Assembly: GCA_033065855.1 (NCBI GenBank)
Contig: JAVXUO010000092.1
Coordinates: forward strand, 124,001-188,000
Direction: 5' to 3'
From: Escallonia rubra
Taxonomy: Eukaryota > Streptophyta > Magnoliopsida > Escalloniales > Escalloniaceae
Length of the DNA: 64,000 nucleotides
A program made the position numbers and the translations under genes. Every line of letters starts with the position of its first letter. The stretch's first letter is position 1. Below the pieces are notes generated by a model, which had not been told where the DNA came from, made no database searches, and saw only the letters and a program-made list of their open reading frames with translations. Shown piece after piece: positions 11,821 through 23,051 of the stretch.

Positions 11821-12300
11821 ATGGAACTATGAATGCCTGATCCTCCTTAAGAACATTTTTCAGCACACACAAATTGATGTAACACATAGATGAAGGTACG
11901 TAGGCAGCTCGTAAAGTAACTTCGGGTGCGGTCAAATTTTAATAAAACTCTTATATTTCACTGGTTAAGATACTGACTACATTTCTGAGAAAAATAAAAA
12001 TGCCCGTTAGGAAGAAAACGCTGCAAAGGGCAGCCTAAGCAAAAATTAGGACAAAGAAAAATGAAAATAAAAAATACTAGAAAAAATAAAAATGTCCTCT
12101 ACGACAAAAACCGTGCAAAGGGCGGTCTAGACAAAAATTAGAACAAAAATAAAATTCTAGGTCCTATTAGCAACTTACAGGATATCCATCAGTATATGTT
12201 TCATCTTCTTTGAAGACGGTGTGTCGTCCCCACTCAAGACTGATTTCCATGTTTCCTTACTCTTCTTATAAGTCAACCTTTAAGTCACCGGGATCACATT
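11821..12300. other. Spacer between integrase and the antisense ORF
   Basis: This is non-coding and includes two diverged copies of a 90-100-bp unit (AGGAAGAAAACGCTGCAAAGGGCAG at about 12010 and its relative at about 12100). Such a linker is usual in Tat elements. Confidence 0.5.
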
Positions 12301-12309
12301 TTCCAATTC

Positions 12310-13528
12310 CTCTACCTAGAAAGCCGATCCCTGATCCACTTTCTCTTTACCTTTGTTACCCTTGCAATCAAACTGTCCCACGAGATAAGCATCCACACCG
12401 GCTTCCCAATTTTGAGTAGCTTCGATAAGCGGAGTCCTTTTATGTGGTTTTTCCTTCGGTAGCAAAGAAGGGTGTCATGGGGCTCATCCATATGCGGAAA
12501 CCGCATCAGATCCCCGTTAACATCAAACTTCTCTTCAAACAGTTGGGAACCAATCCAAAACCTCATAATCCAAGTAACCCTTATTTCACCTTCAGCCTGG
12601 GGGTGACGAAACTTTGCACTATACTCTGAGAAGACTTGCCTGACTAAGGCACCTTTGGCTTCTAACCCGATAGCAACACAAGCTTCCTCATTGGCTTGCT
12701 CCAGGGACCTTATCTCACAGGCATTTGGGAAGTCCCAGTTCAGCTTCGCCATTAGTTTACTTTCCAAAGCCAGCACTTTCTCTTGAATGACGGCCATAGC
12801 CAGTGGATTTACTCTTCAAAAAGCATCAGAACAATCGTGTCCACACAGTAGACAAAGGTATCGCCTAGAAAACAATCAAAATAAGGAAAGGAGCCCCAAC
12901 CTTTCAGAGTAGCTTTGATCATAGAGGGACTAATGATATCTTCCATGGCTGCAAAATTACTGTTAAAGTCTGGAACATGTTTATATCCAAACTTTCTCAG
13001 AATTTGACAGGCAAAAGAGAAAGAAGAATATCGATATCCCAAGATAGAGATGCAATAGTCTCCAAAAGTCTATAGAACAGAGCCTCAAACTCCCCACCAA
13101 AGATAGAACTAGCAGATATCTTTGGACTCCCGTACACAGAAGAAGCGAGTCCATTCATCTATGCATGAATGACTTTCAAAAAGTAGAGGCTAATAATGGA
13201 AGACACTAGGGCTATACCCTTCCACGATAGGTTTGGCTATCAGACGCATGAGATTAAGTAGCCACATGTACAGTAGCAAGGGGCTACCCCAAAAGGATCA
13301 CTCGGATCTTTATGCATATTAGTAATGCCGTGCAAAGTTTTCACTACCACTAAGGGCATTAGGGTTTTACCTTTGGTAGAGACTTGAATCAGTATGGCAG
13401 CTAGCCTCACGCCAGCAACCCCAGGGCTAGAAAAAGTAAGGTATTTGGCCACCAAGAATAATGTCAGGGCAGCTAGTCGACCACAGGCATACCTTTGATC
13501 ACGGTCAGTCGGTTTAGCAGAAACGTAT
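12310..13528 (-). pseudogene. Antisense extra ORF of the Tat element, C-terminal part (fossil)
   Basis: Three adjacent minus-strand coding stretches (13528-13240, 13042-12809, 12797-12312) lie antisense to pol. The part near 13450 (YACGRLAALTLFLVAKYL) resembles the helical repeat region of plant mobile-domain or DUF7745-like proteins found as extra antisense ORFs in Tat elements. The last part is rich in charged residues and may be a coiled coil (AVIQEKVLALESKLMAKL). The function in the element is unknown. The copy is broken. Confidence 0.5.
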
Positions 13529-15167
13529 TGTAACGCCCCGAACCTGAGGGGTCCGTGCACGTCCTTTAACCAAAAACCCAATATTCTCCAAAACATAATA
13601 ATCGTAATGGTAGAGTAGAGTACTTGAAACACCGCAAAGATAATGATTTGAATCTCAAAATCTTAACTCCAAAAATAATCCAAAATTTTATTACAATCTC
13701 TTAGACTAATTATCTGAATCCAAAATAAAAGAAACCAACTAACCAATAATTCGTCTAAAGAATTCATAACCTCTACGGTTCTCAATATGAAATACCAAAG
13801 CAATTCCACCGCTAACTAACATGTCGCACTTCGTGATAATCTTGGCCTGGAAGAGGACTGAAACAAAAAACAAAGGGGAGAGCACGAATTGCCCAATAAG
13901 AGATTTTATAGACAGAGGCCCAAAACAAAATGAAACATGAGTTATTGAGTAGAGCCAATAAATAGGAATTTAGATAACTCAGTCAAATTTCATAAACGAA
14001 TGACGCAAGTGACCAAAAGATGATTAAATAACCAATGAGTCGAATATGAAACTTAATTTATCAAAACTTGTGGGTGTCACATACACACATTGTTTATTAT
14101 TAAGCATCACAAATCATGGTTATACCATATTGAATATTGCAGCCGATGCATCACATATTAGTCACGATAATTAAAAGTGACTTTCAAACACTAATATCAC
14201 CCACAAAGTAATTTGATAAATTTAGAGAATATTCATTTGAAGTTTAAAAATAATCTTTGTAAACTTAAACTAAAGAGAACGAAAATACAAATTCAATGAA
14301 ACGAAAATCATCTCAATCGGAGATCAGATGAATGAGATGTCGTCAAAAGAAAGTTTTGGGTGAAAATTTAATGGAACGAAAACTGAGAGAATGAAAGAAG
14401 ATTATCAATAACCAAAGGGCTAGCAGAAACAGGACACGTGGCAAAGGAGTACACGGTTAAACCCAAATGTAGGTAGAGTATGACTATTGAATTCAAGCAA
14501 AATTATAATGTTAGGGATCAATTGAAAAGAGACACATGGCCATTGAAAAGAATGGCTGGCCTTCATGCCGTGAACAGTAATGGTCTTATAAAAAGCGTGA
14601 CGTTCAACAATAGATTTAGAAGCAAATATAATTTTGGAATCAAAAGAAGACGCAAAGATTCTTGTGTATAGAATGAAAAGATGGCGTAAGAACCCTTACC
14701 TCAAAGTAACGTATATAACGTTAAAAATCTTCTCTTTATCTTAGATCAATCACCACCTTTTTGCTTGAATACCCAAAAGAATGCACTAACTCTTTTATCT
14801 TTATCTCTAAAAAAATATGAAGTCTCTTATGTCTGCTCCCTCTTAAAAAGTAATGACGACTTTAAGTTGTATTATGATTGCTAGTGCAATCATATACAAC
14901 TTAAAGTCGAAAGCAATCATAATACAACTTAAAGTCGTCATTACTAATTTAATCACAATATGACTTAAAATCCTAATCCAAGTCGAAATCTCTTTTTTTC
15001 CTTCTAATAATATCTAATCTAATCACATTAACCACTAACACTATTAAATATTAGTCTTGCCACTAAAAGAAGTCCAAGAAAATTCTTTGAGATCCATTAC
15101 TTATTTCAAAATCAGTATAATTGTTTAATTATTCTTTACACAAGTAGTTAAAAATCTGGGTATTACA
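13529..15167 (+). mobile_element. Solo LTR (Ty3 type) inserted in the antisense ORF
   Basis: This unit of 1639 bp starts TGTAACGCCCCGAACC, a standard plant Ty3 LTR start, and ends GGGTATTACA. Coding similar to the two sides of one antisense ORF resumes on either side. The flanking pentamers (CGTAT and TGTAC) match at only 3 of 5 positions, so the insertion is old or an edge is a few bases off. No internal element sequence is present. A 31-bp perfect inverted repeat lies inside. Confidence 0.65.
14851..14943. repeat. 31-bp perfect inverted repeat with a third arm copy in the loop
   Basis: TAATGACGACTTTAAGTTGT and the 11 bases after it (14851-14881) are exactly inverted at 14913-14943. The loop (14886-14909) contains a further near-copy in the same sense as the right arm. 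The transcript would fold into a long hairpin. Confidence 0.85.
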
Positions 15168-15480
15168 TGTACTCTATCATTGGAGATAGAAGAATACCTT
15201 CTTCCCGGATGAAAGATCTCATATGCTCCCTTTTTTTTTATCTTCAGGAAGGTCTTGAGGGTTTTGGCATAATCTCTTGGATAACTGGGATAACGATTGG
15301 TAGATTAATCGGAACGCCTACCAGATCAGGGAATTCTTTGTAGCTAGGGCAGAGTTCATCTAAAAGAAAGTGGAAGACATGATCGTCTGCATCCCAGAAC
15401 TTGCATGCCTCACAGAGAATGTATTCGTGAACCACCAAACTCCTCAGACTCATTGCAGATTCAGACTGAATCGCCCATTG
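15168..15480 (-). pseudogene. Antisense extra ORF of the Tat element, N-terminal part (fossil)
   Basis: The minus strand from 15453 encodes a 69-residue start, including ACKFWDADDHVFHFLLDELCPSYKEF. The pattern FWD-x(5)-F-F-x(4)-(L/M)-x-P-(T/S)-x-(E/K)-E is the hallmark N-terminal block of DUF7745/mobile-domain-like antisense ORFs in plant Ty3 elements. Coding stops where the LTR at 13529-15167 begins. Confidence 0.55.
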
Positions 15481-15589
15481 AGATGAACTAATTTAGTCTT
15501 ACTAAAAGAGTCTACAAATGCATGGAATTGGAATTCGAAGATCGTGGGATTCTCTTCAAAAGCCATTGGGAGTTCTTGAATGAGAGTCA

Positions 15590-16260
15590 ACTACCGTCCG
15601 AAGGGAAGATTCTAGAATATATAGTGAGAGAGCCCTAATTTGTATAAGGTTAGGAGTCAAAATTTAAAAAAATCAAAATATTTTGTTGGAAAAGTCGGAC
15701 GATTTTCAAATAAACCTGTTGGTTTTTCCTGTTCGATATGAATATTTAATGGCTCATCTTTCTGACTAATCGCCCGGTTTTCTCAAGAAATTCTAATTTT
15801 CTTCTAACTAACGGTCGATTTTCTTGTTTGATATGAATATTTGATGGTTCATCGTTCCGACAACCTCCCGGTTTTCCAAAGAAAATTTAATTTTTTTTAC
15901 TAACCGGCCGATTTTACCAGAAAATTTGATTTTGTCTCTAATTAACCGTGTGGTTCTGCCATAAAAACATAGTTGCGTTCTGACCAACTGGCCGTTTCTT
16001 TTTGTAAAATATTTTTGGCCACACCGGTTAGTCAATTCCGGTGAAAATCGATAGGGTTTGCCTTATTTAAGGCAAAACCCTGTACTTGTCAATCACCCAA
16101 CTCCATGTCAATTCTTTCAGCCATTTCAATCCCCATCTCCTTTCTTTTATGTGCATGTGTGGCGTAATGTGATTCCCAACATAGCAAAGTTTCCTAATGC
16201 CCTATGTTTAGTTATCATTATTTTTGTTGTGATTTCAGGCGGCAAAGACAAGTTGATATA
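15590..16260 (+). repeat. Probable 3' LTR or UTR of the Tat element
   Basis: This is AT-rich and non-coding. It contains several diverged copies of a roughly 110-bp unit built on CGGTTTTC...AAATTC...ACTAAC (15690-16030). It follows the antisense ORF as a Tat 3' LTR should, but I could not find clear TG...CA edges. Confidence 0.35.
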
Positions 16261-16287
16261 AAATTTTGCTATATATATATATATATG

Positions 16288-16412
16288 GGAGCTGATCCGT
16301 TGCTAGCGCTAACACCGTCCGCTACATAATGTAGTGGACGGTAAATTATCGTCCGCTACATTATGTAGCGGACGGAAAAACAGCGCTAGCAACGTGCTAG
16401 CGCTAGCAATGG
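16288..16412. repeat. Compact multi-palindrome unit flanked by AT repeats
   Basis: Outer inverted arms GATCCGTTGCTAGCGCT and AGCGCTAGCAATGGATC enclose two successive self-complementary cores, CCGTCCGCTACATAATGTAG... (16315-16341) and a near-copy at 16350-16376, plus a third hairpin built on GCTAGCGCTAGC. It is flanked on both sides by (AT)n runs (16271-16286 and 16423-16490). It looks like a foldback MITE inserted in an AT microsatellite. No known family was recognised. Confidence 0.7.
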
Positions 16413-16419
16413 ATCACGA

Positions 16420-16422
<3 letters not shown>

Positions 16423-16490
<68 letters not shown>
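16423..16490. repeat. (AT)n microsatellite
   Basis: A nearly pure AT dinucleotide run interrupted once by a GT step. It continues the AT run on the other side of the palindromic unit. Confidence 0.9.
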
Positions 16491-16491
<1 letters not shown>

Positions 16492-19400
16492 CTCAATTTA
16501 TTGTGATGTTGCGTCTGCATGCTTTAACTTTCATAGAGATAAACATTACATCAATGGGATGTTCAACTCGTTGCTTTCTCAATCCCTACTAAAGCTAGCT
16601 CATCCAGGGAGACGACATAGCATTTCCTTCTCTTGAAACAACTGATTATAGTAGAAAACCGACATGTGGGTAATGAGTTCTAGCACTAACTTTAATTATT
16701 TACCATGTAGTGTGCAAGGGTTAGATGTTGACAGCTTGGATATTGATAACATTAACTAAGTTGTGCAATAGTGAGTTTGAGAAGTAACGTTTAGCAAGTG
16801 CTAAATCAATAGCTCCCTACATATCCGTTAAAGTTCACACTAAGGCTTCTTACCCAAGTGTGATCAGTAGAAAGAGGTTGAAGCATATGCGCCTTAGATG
16901 GCAAAGGCCAGTAGATGAGAATTTTATAAAACAAATAAAACCATGCTAGCACATGAAAGCTAAGCTAGGATGCATCGCTCGTGTTTGGGCTGAGTCGGTT
17001 TATTTACTCCTTAACATTTTTTATGACTGTAAATTTTGCCCAAAAATTGTATCCATATGATTGCTCATTCTCTCTTTAGCAGATTGAAGATTTGGGAGTA
17101 AGTTGTGTTAGGGAAATAAAGTAGGATATCTGATACTATGCATTCTTACTATTAACTAAGTGTATAAAAGAATAAACCTAGTGAGGTATATAGTTTGTCT
17201 GTATTTTCACAGTTGATATGAACGTTATTCTTTGTATAATACTTGGAATAAGCTATAAATCTTTCAATAAGAAATGTTGCAAATACTCGGTCTATCTTGT
17301 AAAGGAACAAGTTGAAAAGCTTAGAACTGCTGAAAAATTATTTTCTGGTGATTTCTGCTTTTGTTGTTAAGTTACGTGGATAACTGCACATCGTGGTATG
17401 CTGGATCAAGCGATGCTTAGTTAAATGCTTGTTAGCTAAAGATAGCTTTTAAGCTAGCTCGCTAAAACATATATGCCAACCTACAAAGATGGTTTCGCAG
17501 TGGAACAAAGTAGAGAACCATATAAAAAATCATCTAGGCATTTATAAGTTGCAAGTTGATACACTTAGGCACCACTGACTTAATGAGAGCAATAAGAGAG
17601 GTTTCAATCTCATCACTCAATAGTCAGTTATATGAACTGTGGTAATATCTAAACAATTTCCCAATAGCTCAGAAGCATTGATTACTTAAGGATGCAAGTT
17701 TGGTCAAGGAATTTAGTCAAGAGCCTTGTAATCAAAGTCTTCTGAAGGTCAGAATCATTGGTCGCCTTAGACCATAAAATTGGTCGAGAATCTTATAAAC
17801 AAGAGCTTTGTGACGAAGACGTTAGCGACTATTTTGGCATGGGTTGCGTGATTGAGATGAATCTTTACATGTACTACTGTCACTTTGCAGCAAGATGGCT
17901 TGACAAAGTAAATGAATCAAGATTTATAGGAAAAGTTAAATTGAAGAAAGGAAGTCTTCATAATGTAGACCCTCTTTCGATATGTAGCCTACATCTTTAA
18001 AATGAGTGCTTTCCAATTTAGTACACTTTCTCATGAACCATGAGTTATTTGTTGACTCTTTGTAGATCAAAATAAACCATAGGGTTCATTCACCAATGTT
18101 CACAACTTCTCCTGCTAGTGGGAGATGATATTTTCAAAGGTGTAATAATGTGTCCTTAGTGCAAGGTACGTTGTCTCCTAAGAGAATATATAGCTTGTGA
18201 TCTAGCTTCGGGAGTGTGATTAAATTAAAGTCACAAGATGCCAAAGGCTAGAAGTAACTTTCTAAAGGAGAATGGGGACAATAAGATAATAGGATCAAAA
18301 GAAAGAACCTTTCGGCCTATTGAAGTCTACCGGTCAGTTGGAGTATATCACTGAGGCAGGTCATAGTTGATGCAAGTCATGTTCACATGTATATCCTTCA
18401 TCATTTTGTATTTGATGGGCATACTTTTATTTGATTGACTACAATAACATTCTAATATAATCTTTCTCGAGATTGAAGGGAATCGTTATATGCTTCACTA
18501 ATCTATTATCTTTTATCTCTTCTAGAAAAAATTATGATGTCACTTGCATATAATGTAGATGGTTCCATTATAAGATCACGTGACCAATATTAAGCAGTAA
18601 GTTGTGATTGGGAATGATTGATCTTCTACCTAGGTATATGATTGATTAACATGTAAAAAGTTGTTGCCTTTACATAGAGTTGCTCTTCCGAGAAGATGGA
18701 ACGGGTGAATAGGGATACTCCCTAGAGGTGAGTAACATTCATTATTCATCTTCGTCATATTGTTCATTTAGAAGCTTTGCTAGATAACGTTGGGAGCCCT
18801 TCTTGACGGAGAAGCAGAGGGAATGTCTTATGTAGATTAATCCTTCATCTTTAGGTCAAAGGAACCAAAGCGTAAAGCTTGCTTGCTCTAGTGTTTCTGT
18901 CGTGATCTATAACTAGTTGCTAAACTAACGTAGCGTCGTAATATAGAGCTACGTGCTTCACGATAAATAAGGTAGACAATATGTTTAGTGGGAGCTATGA
19001 AATCATTCATCAAGCTTTGAGCTTTATTGTGATCAAGATTGATATTCCCCAATATCTAAGAAAATAATCATTAATCTACTTTGATGAGTGACAAAAGTTG
19101 TGATGTAGTAAAGACATTGCTTTCCTTTGTGTCGTTACTACATAGTGGTTGTCCTCTTTTGAAGTAAGGAGCAAGGATACCAGTTGATGGAAACCAGATT
19201 AGAAATCTCAGTTGAGCACTTATTAGTTAAGAGGCGTCACGATAACTTAGGTTAGGCGTTTGATAGCGACTGAATAGCGGCTGAACCAAGACCTATACGG
19301 TGTTTAAGTAAGATGACATGCGCTCTACGTGAGCCACTCATCCGTAGCATGTGTATCATACCACATGTGCTACTTGACCGAGTTAGAAGGTGAGTGAATC

Positions 19401-19968
19401 GATCCCTGCTTCCTCACTGTGTGAGTCCTAGAGGTTAAATAAAACCTCAACTAGTGCCCTTGAGACCTTTGACTATGTCATAAAGACACATATTAATGCT
19501 AGCTACTTTGGCGTATTAGCAATGACCATGGTTGATTCGGTCTAAAGGAGCAATGTTGAGAAAGTACCTAGTCTGTATCCTAATGATAATAGAGCAAAGG
19601 GAAATCTCCTAAATACACATCCAACACTTATATTCACCGGTCGGACAATCATGTTGCCTCGTTGGCTAGACATAATTGCGAATATACAGTAGAGCCATTG
19701 GGACTCAAGCATAAATCTAAAAGGGATTAGAGATGCTTGGACTGAAATGATCAAAAAGATCTAAGGCATTATGAGTCGCTTTTCAGTTTCTTTTGGGTGC
19801 ATGTTTTTATGCTGACCTTAATAAATTTCTAGTATAAAGCTCCCAACTTACAAGTGAGCTCTGCGGTTGCACTGTCCATTCGTCCGTATGAATATGCTCA
19901 TTGGCAAAGAAGTGTGGAAAGAACACGTGCAACAAGGTCATCCCCGCCATGTGCGAGTGGGAGATGTG
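16491..19968. other. About 3.5 kb without recognised coding
   Basis: Base composition is even, around 40 percent GC, with no long reading frame, no recognisable domain and no obvious terminal repeats. The longest frame (17758-18000, 80 codons) matches nothing I know. The texture suggests an old non-coding transposon or LTR interior, but no diagnostic motif was found. Confidence 0.4.
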
Positions 19969-21050
19969 CAGGGGCGGAGCCACTGTTCTACGAGGGGGTG
20001 CTAATGTACCCCCTCAGATTTTGAAAAGAAATATTTATATATAGTTTTTTTTCATTATTTCACACTTCTGTTCGGCTCTCTCTCTCTCTCTTCGGCTCTC
20101 TCTCTCTGACTCTCTCTTCTCACCGACCGGCGACAGCTCATGGTGTGGCCGGCGCCTCACTCCGGCAGCCACGAACAACCCACGACGGCACGAGTGCACG
20201 ACACCGACAGTCCGACACAAACCCACGACTGACGAGCGGCCAGCGGCAAGCCCACGATCTGGGCTATCTCAATCTCTGTCTTCTAGATCTACGCCGACGG
20301 CGAGTCGGCGACGACACAGGATCTGGATCCAACCTTGAACCTTCAGTTCGGTCTTCACTCCAAGTCTCCAACAGTCCACCGGCGGCCAAGAACTCCGGCG
20401 AGCGGCGGGCGGCAACCGGCGACAAGTATGTTCCGACTGACTTCCGAAACTTTAATTTCACCTTGATGACTTCAACTTGCCATCTCTACAAAATTTGTTT
20501 GTTATCTTTTTAGTATCATAGTTAAAAATCATAGGAAATTAGGAATGGATTATGGATAATCTTGAGCAGGATAAATGGATATTCTTGAGCATTGATTAAT
20601 GAATACTGATTATGGATTTATGGATAATGTTTAGCATTGATTATGGATAATCTTGAGCATTGAATTGATTATGGATAATGTTGAGCATTGATTATGGTTA
20701 ATGTTTAGCATTGATTATGGATAATCTTGAGTATTGATTATGGTTAATGTTTAGCATTGATTATGGATAATCTTGAGATATTGATTATAGTTAATGTTTA
20801 GCATTGAGATATTGAGATTGATAGAGGATGAGACCCAATTGGATTGAGATATCGAATGTGTGATTTAGTTGAATAGTGGGTTAAAATTAGGTTAACGCAA
20901 TAATGAAACATGACTGGAAAAGTAAAAGAATAAAATATTTTTGATTAATTAGGTTATTTGATTGATAATTGATGGATTGATATTGAAAATAAAATGTGTT
21001 TTATTTTAAAAATGGATAAGTACTTTCAAAAGAAATATTTATTTTGTATT
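19969..21050 (+). mobile_element. 5' part of a hAT transposon (ZMYM1-like family), truncated
   Basis: It starts CAGGGGCGGAGCCA, the terminal motif of a widespread plant hAT group, and the following sequence (GGGGGTGCTAATGTACCCCC) is typical of its subterminal region. A frame opening at 21012 reads MDKYFQKK, which resembles the start of the zinc-finger MYM-type/hAT-dimer transposases of this group, but it ends within about 10 codons and the rest of the transposase is absent. No right terminus or target duplication was found, so the element is 3'-truncated. The intervening region holds a GC-rich leader (20080-20460) and a minisatellite. Confidence 0.6.
20540..20815. repeat. Degenerate minisatellite based on GATTATGGATAATCTTGAGCATT
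   Basis: Units of about 23 bp alternate TTGATTATGGATAATCTTGA and ATTGATTATGGTTAATGTTT across the leader of the truncated hAT element. At least nine variant copies are visible. It is non-coding. Confidence 0.8.
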
Positions 21051-21099
21051 TGCTTTTGTTATACTGTAAAGAGTCTTTAGTAACTCTCATGAAATTAAA

Positions 21100-21582
21100 T
21101 AAGACCTTTTGGATGCTTTTTCGTATTTTTTTGTGTATTGTCCAAAAATGCACTTTTTTTTGTTGCTATTTCAAAATATGACCGTCTTTTAAAACTTCCA
21201 TTTTGGAGTTTTGGGTTTTCAGTTTTGGTTCTTGTTTTGAGACCACCACTACCGTTGTCGCCGCCACCCCCACCCCACCGTCGCTACCCCATTGCCGCCC
21301 CATTGTCACCGCCATAGCCCCTGCCCCACCGCCGTTGCCACAGCCCAGGCCCCCGCCCCCACCACTGCCACTGCCTCCCCTCCCCCCTCACCACCACCCC
21401 TGCCGCCACCAAAGTGAAAACTCAAAATCCCACCACCACCACCAAAGAAAAAACTCAAAAAAAAAAAAAAAACTGGATAATCAAACACCCATTTATTTTT
21501 GTGAAAAATAAAAATTAAACTAACTTTGGATTCTTTTTGTTTAAACTAAAAACAAAACTGTAAGTAATTTCAAACAGACCCT
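21100..21582. mobile_element. Possible Harbinger/Tourist-type MITE, decayed
   Basis: The right edge CAAACAGACCC followed by TAA, and a poly-A/purine-rich interior beside a proline-codon-like CCACCACCGCC block, resemble the better-preserved element at 59755-60222 in arrangement. The left edge (TAAGACCTTTTGGATGC) is only a weak mirror of the right. The CCACC-rich frame here is not a real gene. Confidence 0.35.
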
Positions 21583-21589
21583 AAATGTA

Positions 21590-21990
21590 TTTGTTTTTGC
21601 ATTGGGTTGTATAAAGTACAAACACGTGTTACCAATGGAAGCCAAAAAATGGAGATTCTAATTTTTGTGATGGGGATTCTAATTTTCATTAAAAAGGTTA
21701 ATTTCTAATGGTAAACTAATTGATAAAAAGGTCAACCATGAATGGCTACTACCAAATTCACCCCTACATATTCATCACCCCACTTGTAAGTTGTAATGAG
21801 TCGGTACCCCCAATCCCCAATTCACGCTCTCACAGTGAGCGCGTCACCCATCGGATTAAAGTTCCAACTTCCAACTCAACAGCAGCTTAGAAAATGAGCT
21901 TTTTCCTTCGCACCAATTACCAGATCTACCACGCCACCCACTCCCCCCAAACCTTCTTCTATAAATACCCCGTTCAATCCATCTCCCAAC
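21590..21990 (+). promoter_or_regulatory. METE promoter region with TATA box and G-box
   Basis: CTATAAATACC at 21959-21969 is a good plant TATA box, placing transcription start near 21990-22000. A G-box CACGTG is at 21623-21628 next to a CCAAT at about 21632. Whether these are used is inferred only from position and motif. Confidence 0.55.
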
Positions 21991-21994
21991 TCGC

Positions 21995-23051
21995 GTCGCC
22001 CCCATTTCTCTCCATCTATCTCACCAAGAACCAGTCTATCAGACTCCCCGGTTCTTACTCTTCCTACAGGTGCGGCCTGTCTCTAGTCTGTCTGTCTCTA
22101 GTATTTCTTGAAGTCTCCCTCCATCCCCTATCACCCGTTTCGTTTTGTTCCCTTGTTTTTAAGGACCCTTGTGGTTCTGGACTTCATGAAGTTGATTAAT
22201 AGCTTCTGCACGTAGTTATTGTTGCTCTCTCTTCTCTCTTGGTATATTTGATTTTCTTCTACTTAAGATCTACCGGTAAGGGGCTCATTCATCACGTTAT
22301 ACTCTACGACAGGGATATGCATGCTAGAACCATGTTTGTTTTTGCGTGTGGTAATGGGATCTGGTTTGAAGAGGCAATTCAGTTTGTGCGTGTAAGTAAT
22401 GATAGGTTTATGCATCTGGGTGTCTAGATTTATGGGTAGATCTGGTTATTAGGGTGGTTGGTTTTGTAGATCTAGTCGTGGATCTTTTCTTCGTTGCGGA
22501 TCTGATTTATTTCGTCTTTGAATCCTTTTTTAGCATTGGGAAGTTTGGCATTTGTGTTGCTTGAATACAGTTAAGTCTGTCGGCATTGTGTCTGGGACGT
22601 CTTTGTATTGGATCTCCTGTTATTTTAACCAATTAAATGCGATAAATGAGTGGATCTGCATTTTCATTTAATTGTAACTCAGGATATGTACCACTACCAA
22701 CTGCATTTAGTCTGTCCAACTAGTGTGATTTGTTGTTAATTTTCATTGCTGTTCATGTGTTCTCTCTACCCTTGCCAGATAGGTAAAGGACACAGTACCT
22801 TCACATTTTTTTGGCTTTGTACGTAATGCCAAATAGTGGTTACTTATGTGGTAAAGGCCGATGTGGACTGGTCATGGGAATGATAATGATTCAATAAAAT
22901 GCTAGTTAGTTGCCTTAAGGAAAAAAGAATTGAGATTGATGTCTATTCATAAGAGTCTTGCTGTATATATCAGAAGTCTATATTTGTTGCTACACAACAG
23001 ATTAAATTCATAGTTTGGCTCAAGATGATTTTGTTGGATTTGACCAGCAAA
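21995..23051 (+). other. METE 5' UTR containing one intron
   Basis: A pyrimidine-rich leader (about 21995-22069) ends in TTCCTACAG followed by GTGCGG, a plausible donor at 22070. The best acceptor is TTGACCAG at 23040-23047, four bases before the start codon. Removing 22070-23047 takes out an upstream ATG at 23025 that would otherwise be in frame with the coding region. 5'-UTR introns of about 1 kb often raise expression of plant housekeeping genes. Confidence 0.55.

Larger units (their letters stand above)
6600..16260 (+). mobile_element. Ty3/gypsy Tat-lineage element (fossil), plus strand, with antisense extra ORF
   Basis: In order on the plus strand there are a gag end, protease, reverse transcriptase, RNase H, a second (archaeal-type) RNase H and integrase, then a long region coding on the opposite strand. 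The double RNase H and an antisense ORF between integrase and the 3' LTR are known features of the Tat lineage. The polyprotein is heavily broken (well over ten breaks), so the copy is old. No 5' LTR could be defined; the 3' LTR is probably within 15590-16260. A separate LTR (13529-15167) has inserted in the antisense ORF. Confidence 0.75.

Noticed and set aside
17758-18000. 80-codon frame as a small gene
   Set aside because: No recognisable domain, promoter or splice context; the length is within chance for this stretch.
21203-21511. Proline-rich 102-codon frame
   Set aside because: It reads a CCACC/CCGCC low-complexity block with a poly-A end inside a probable MITE.
23025-23051. Upstream in-frame ATG as the METE start
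   Set aside because: Plant METE proteins start [12 protein letters not shown], and the extra nine codons contain a good splice acceptor (TTGACCAG), so they are probably intronic.
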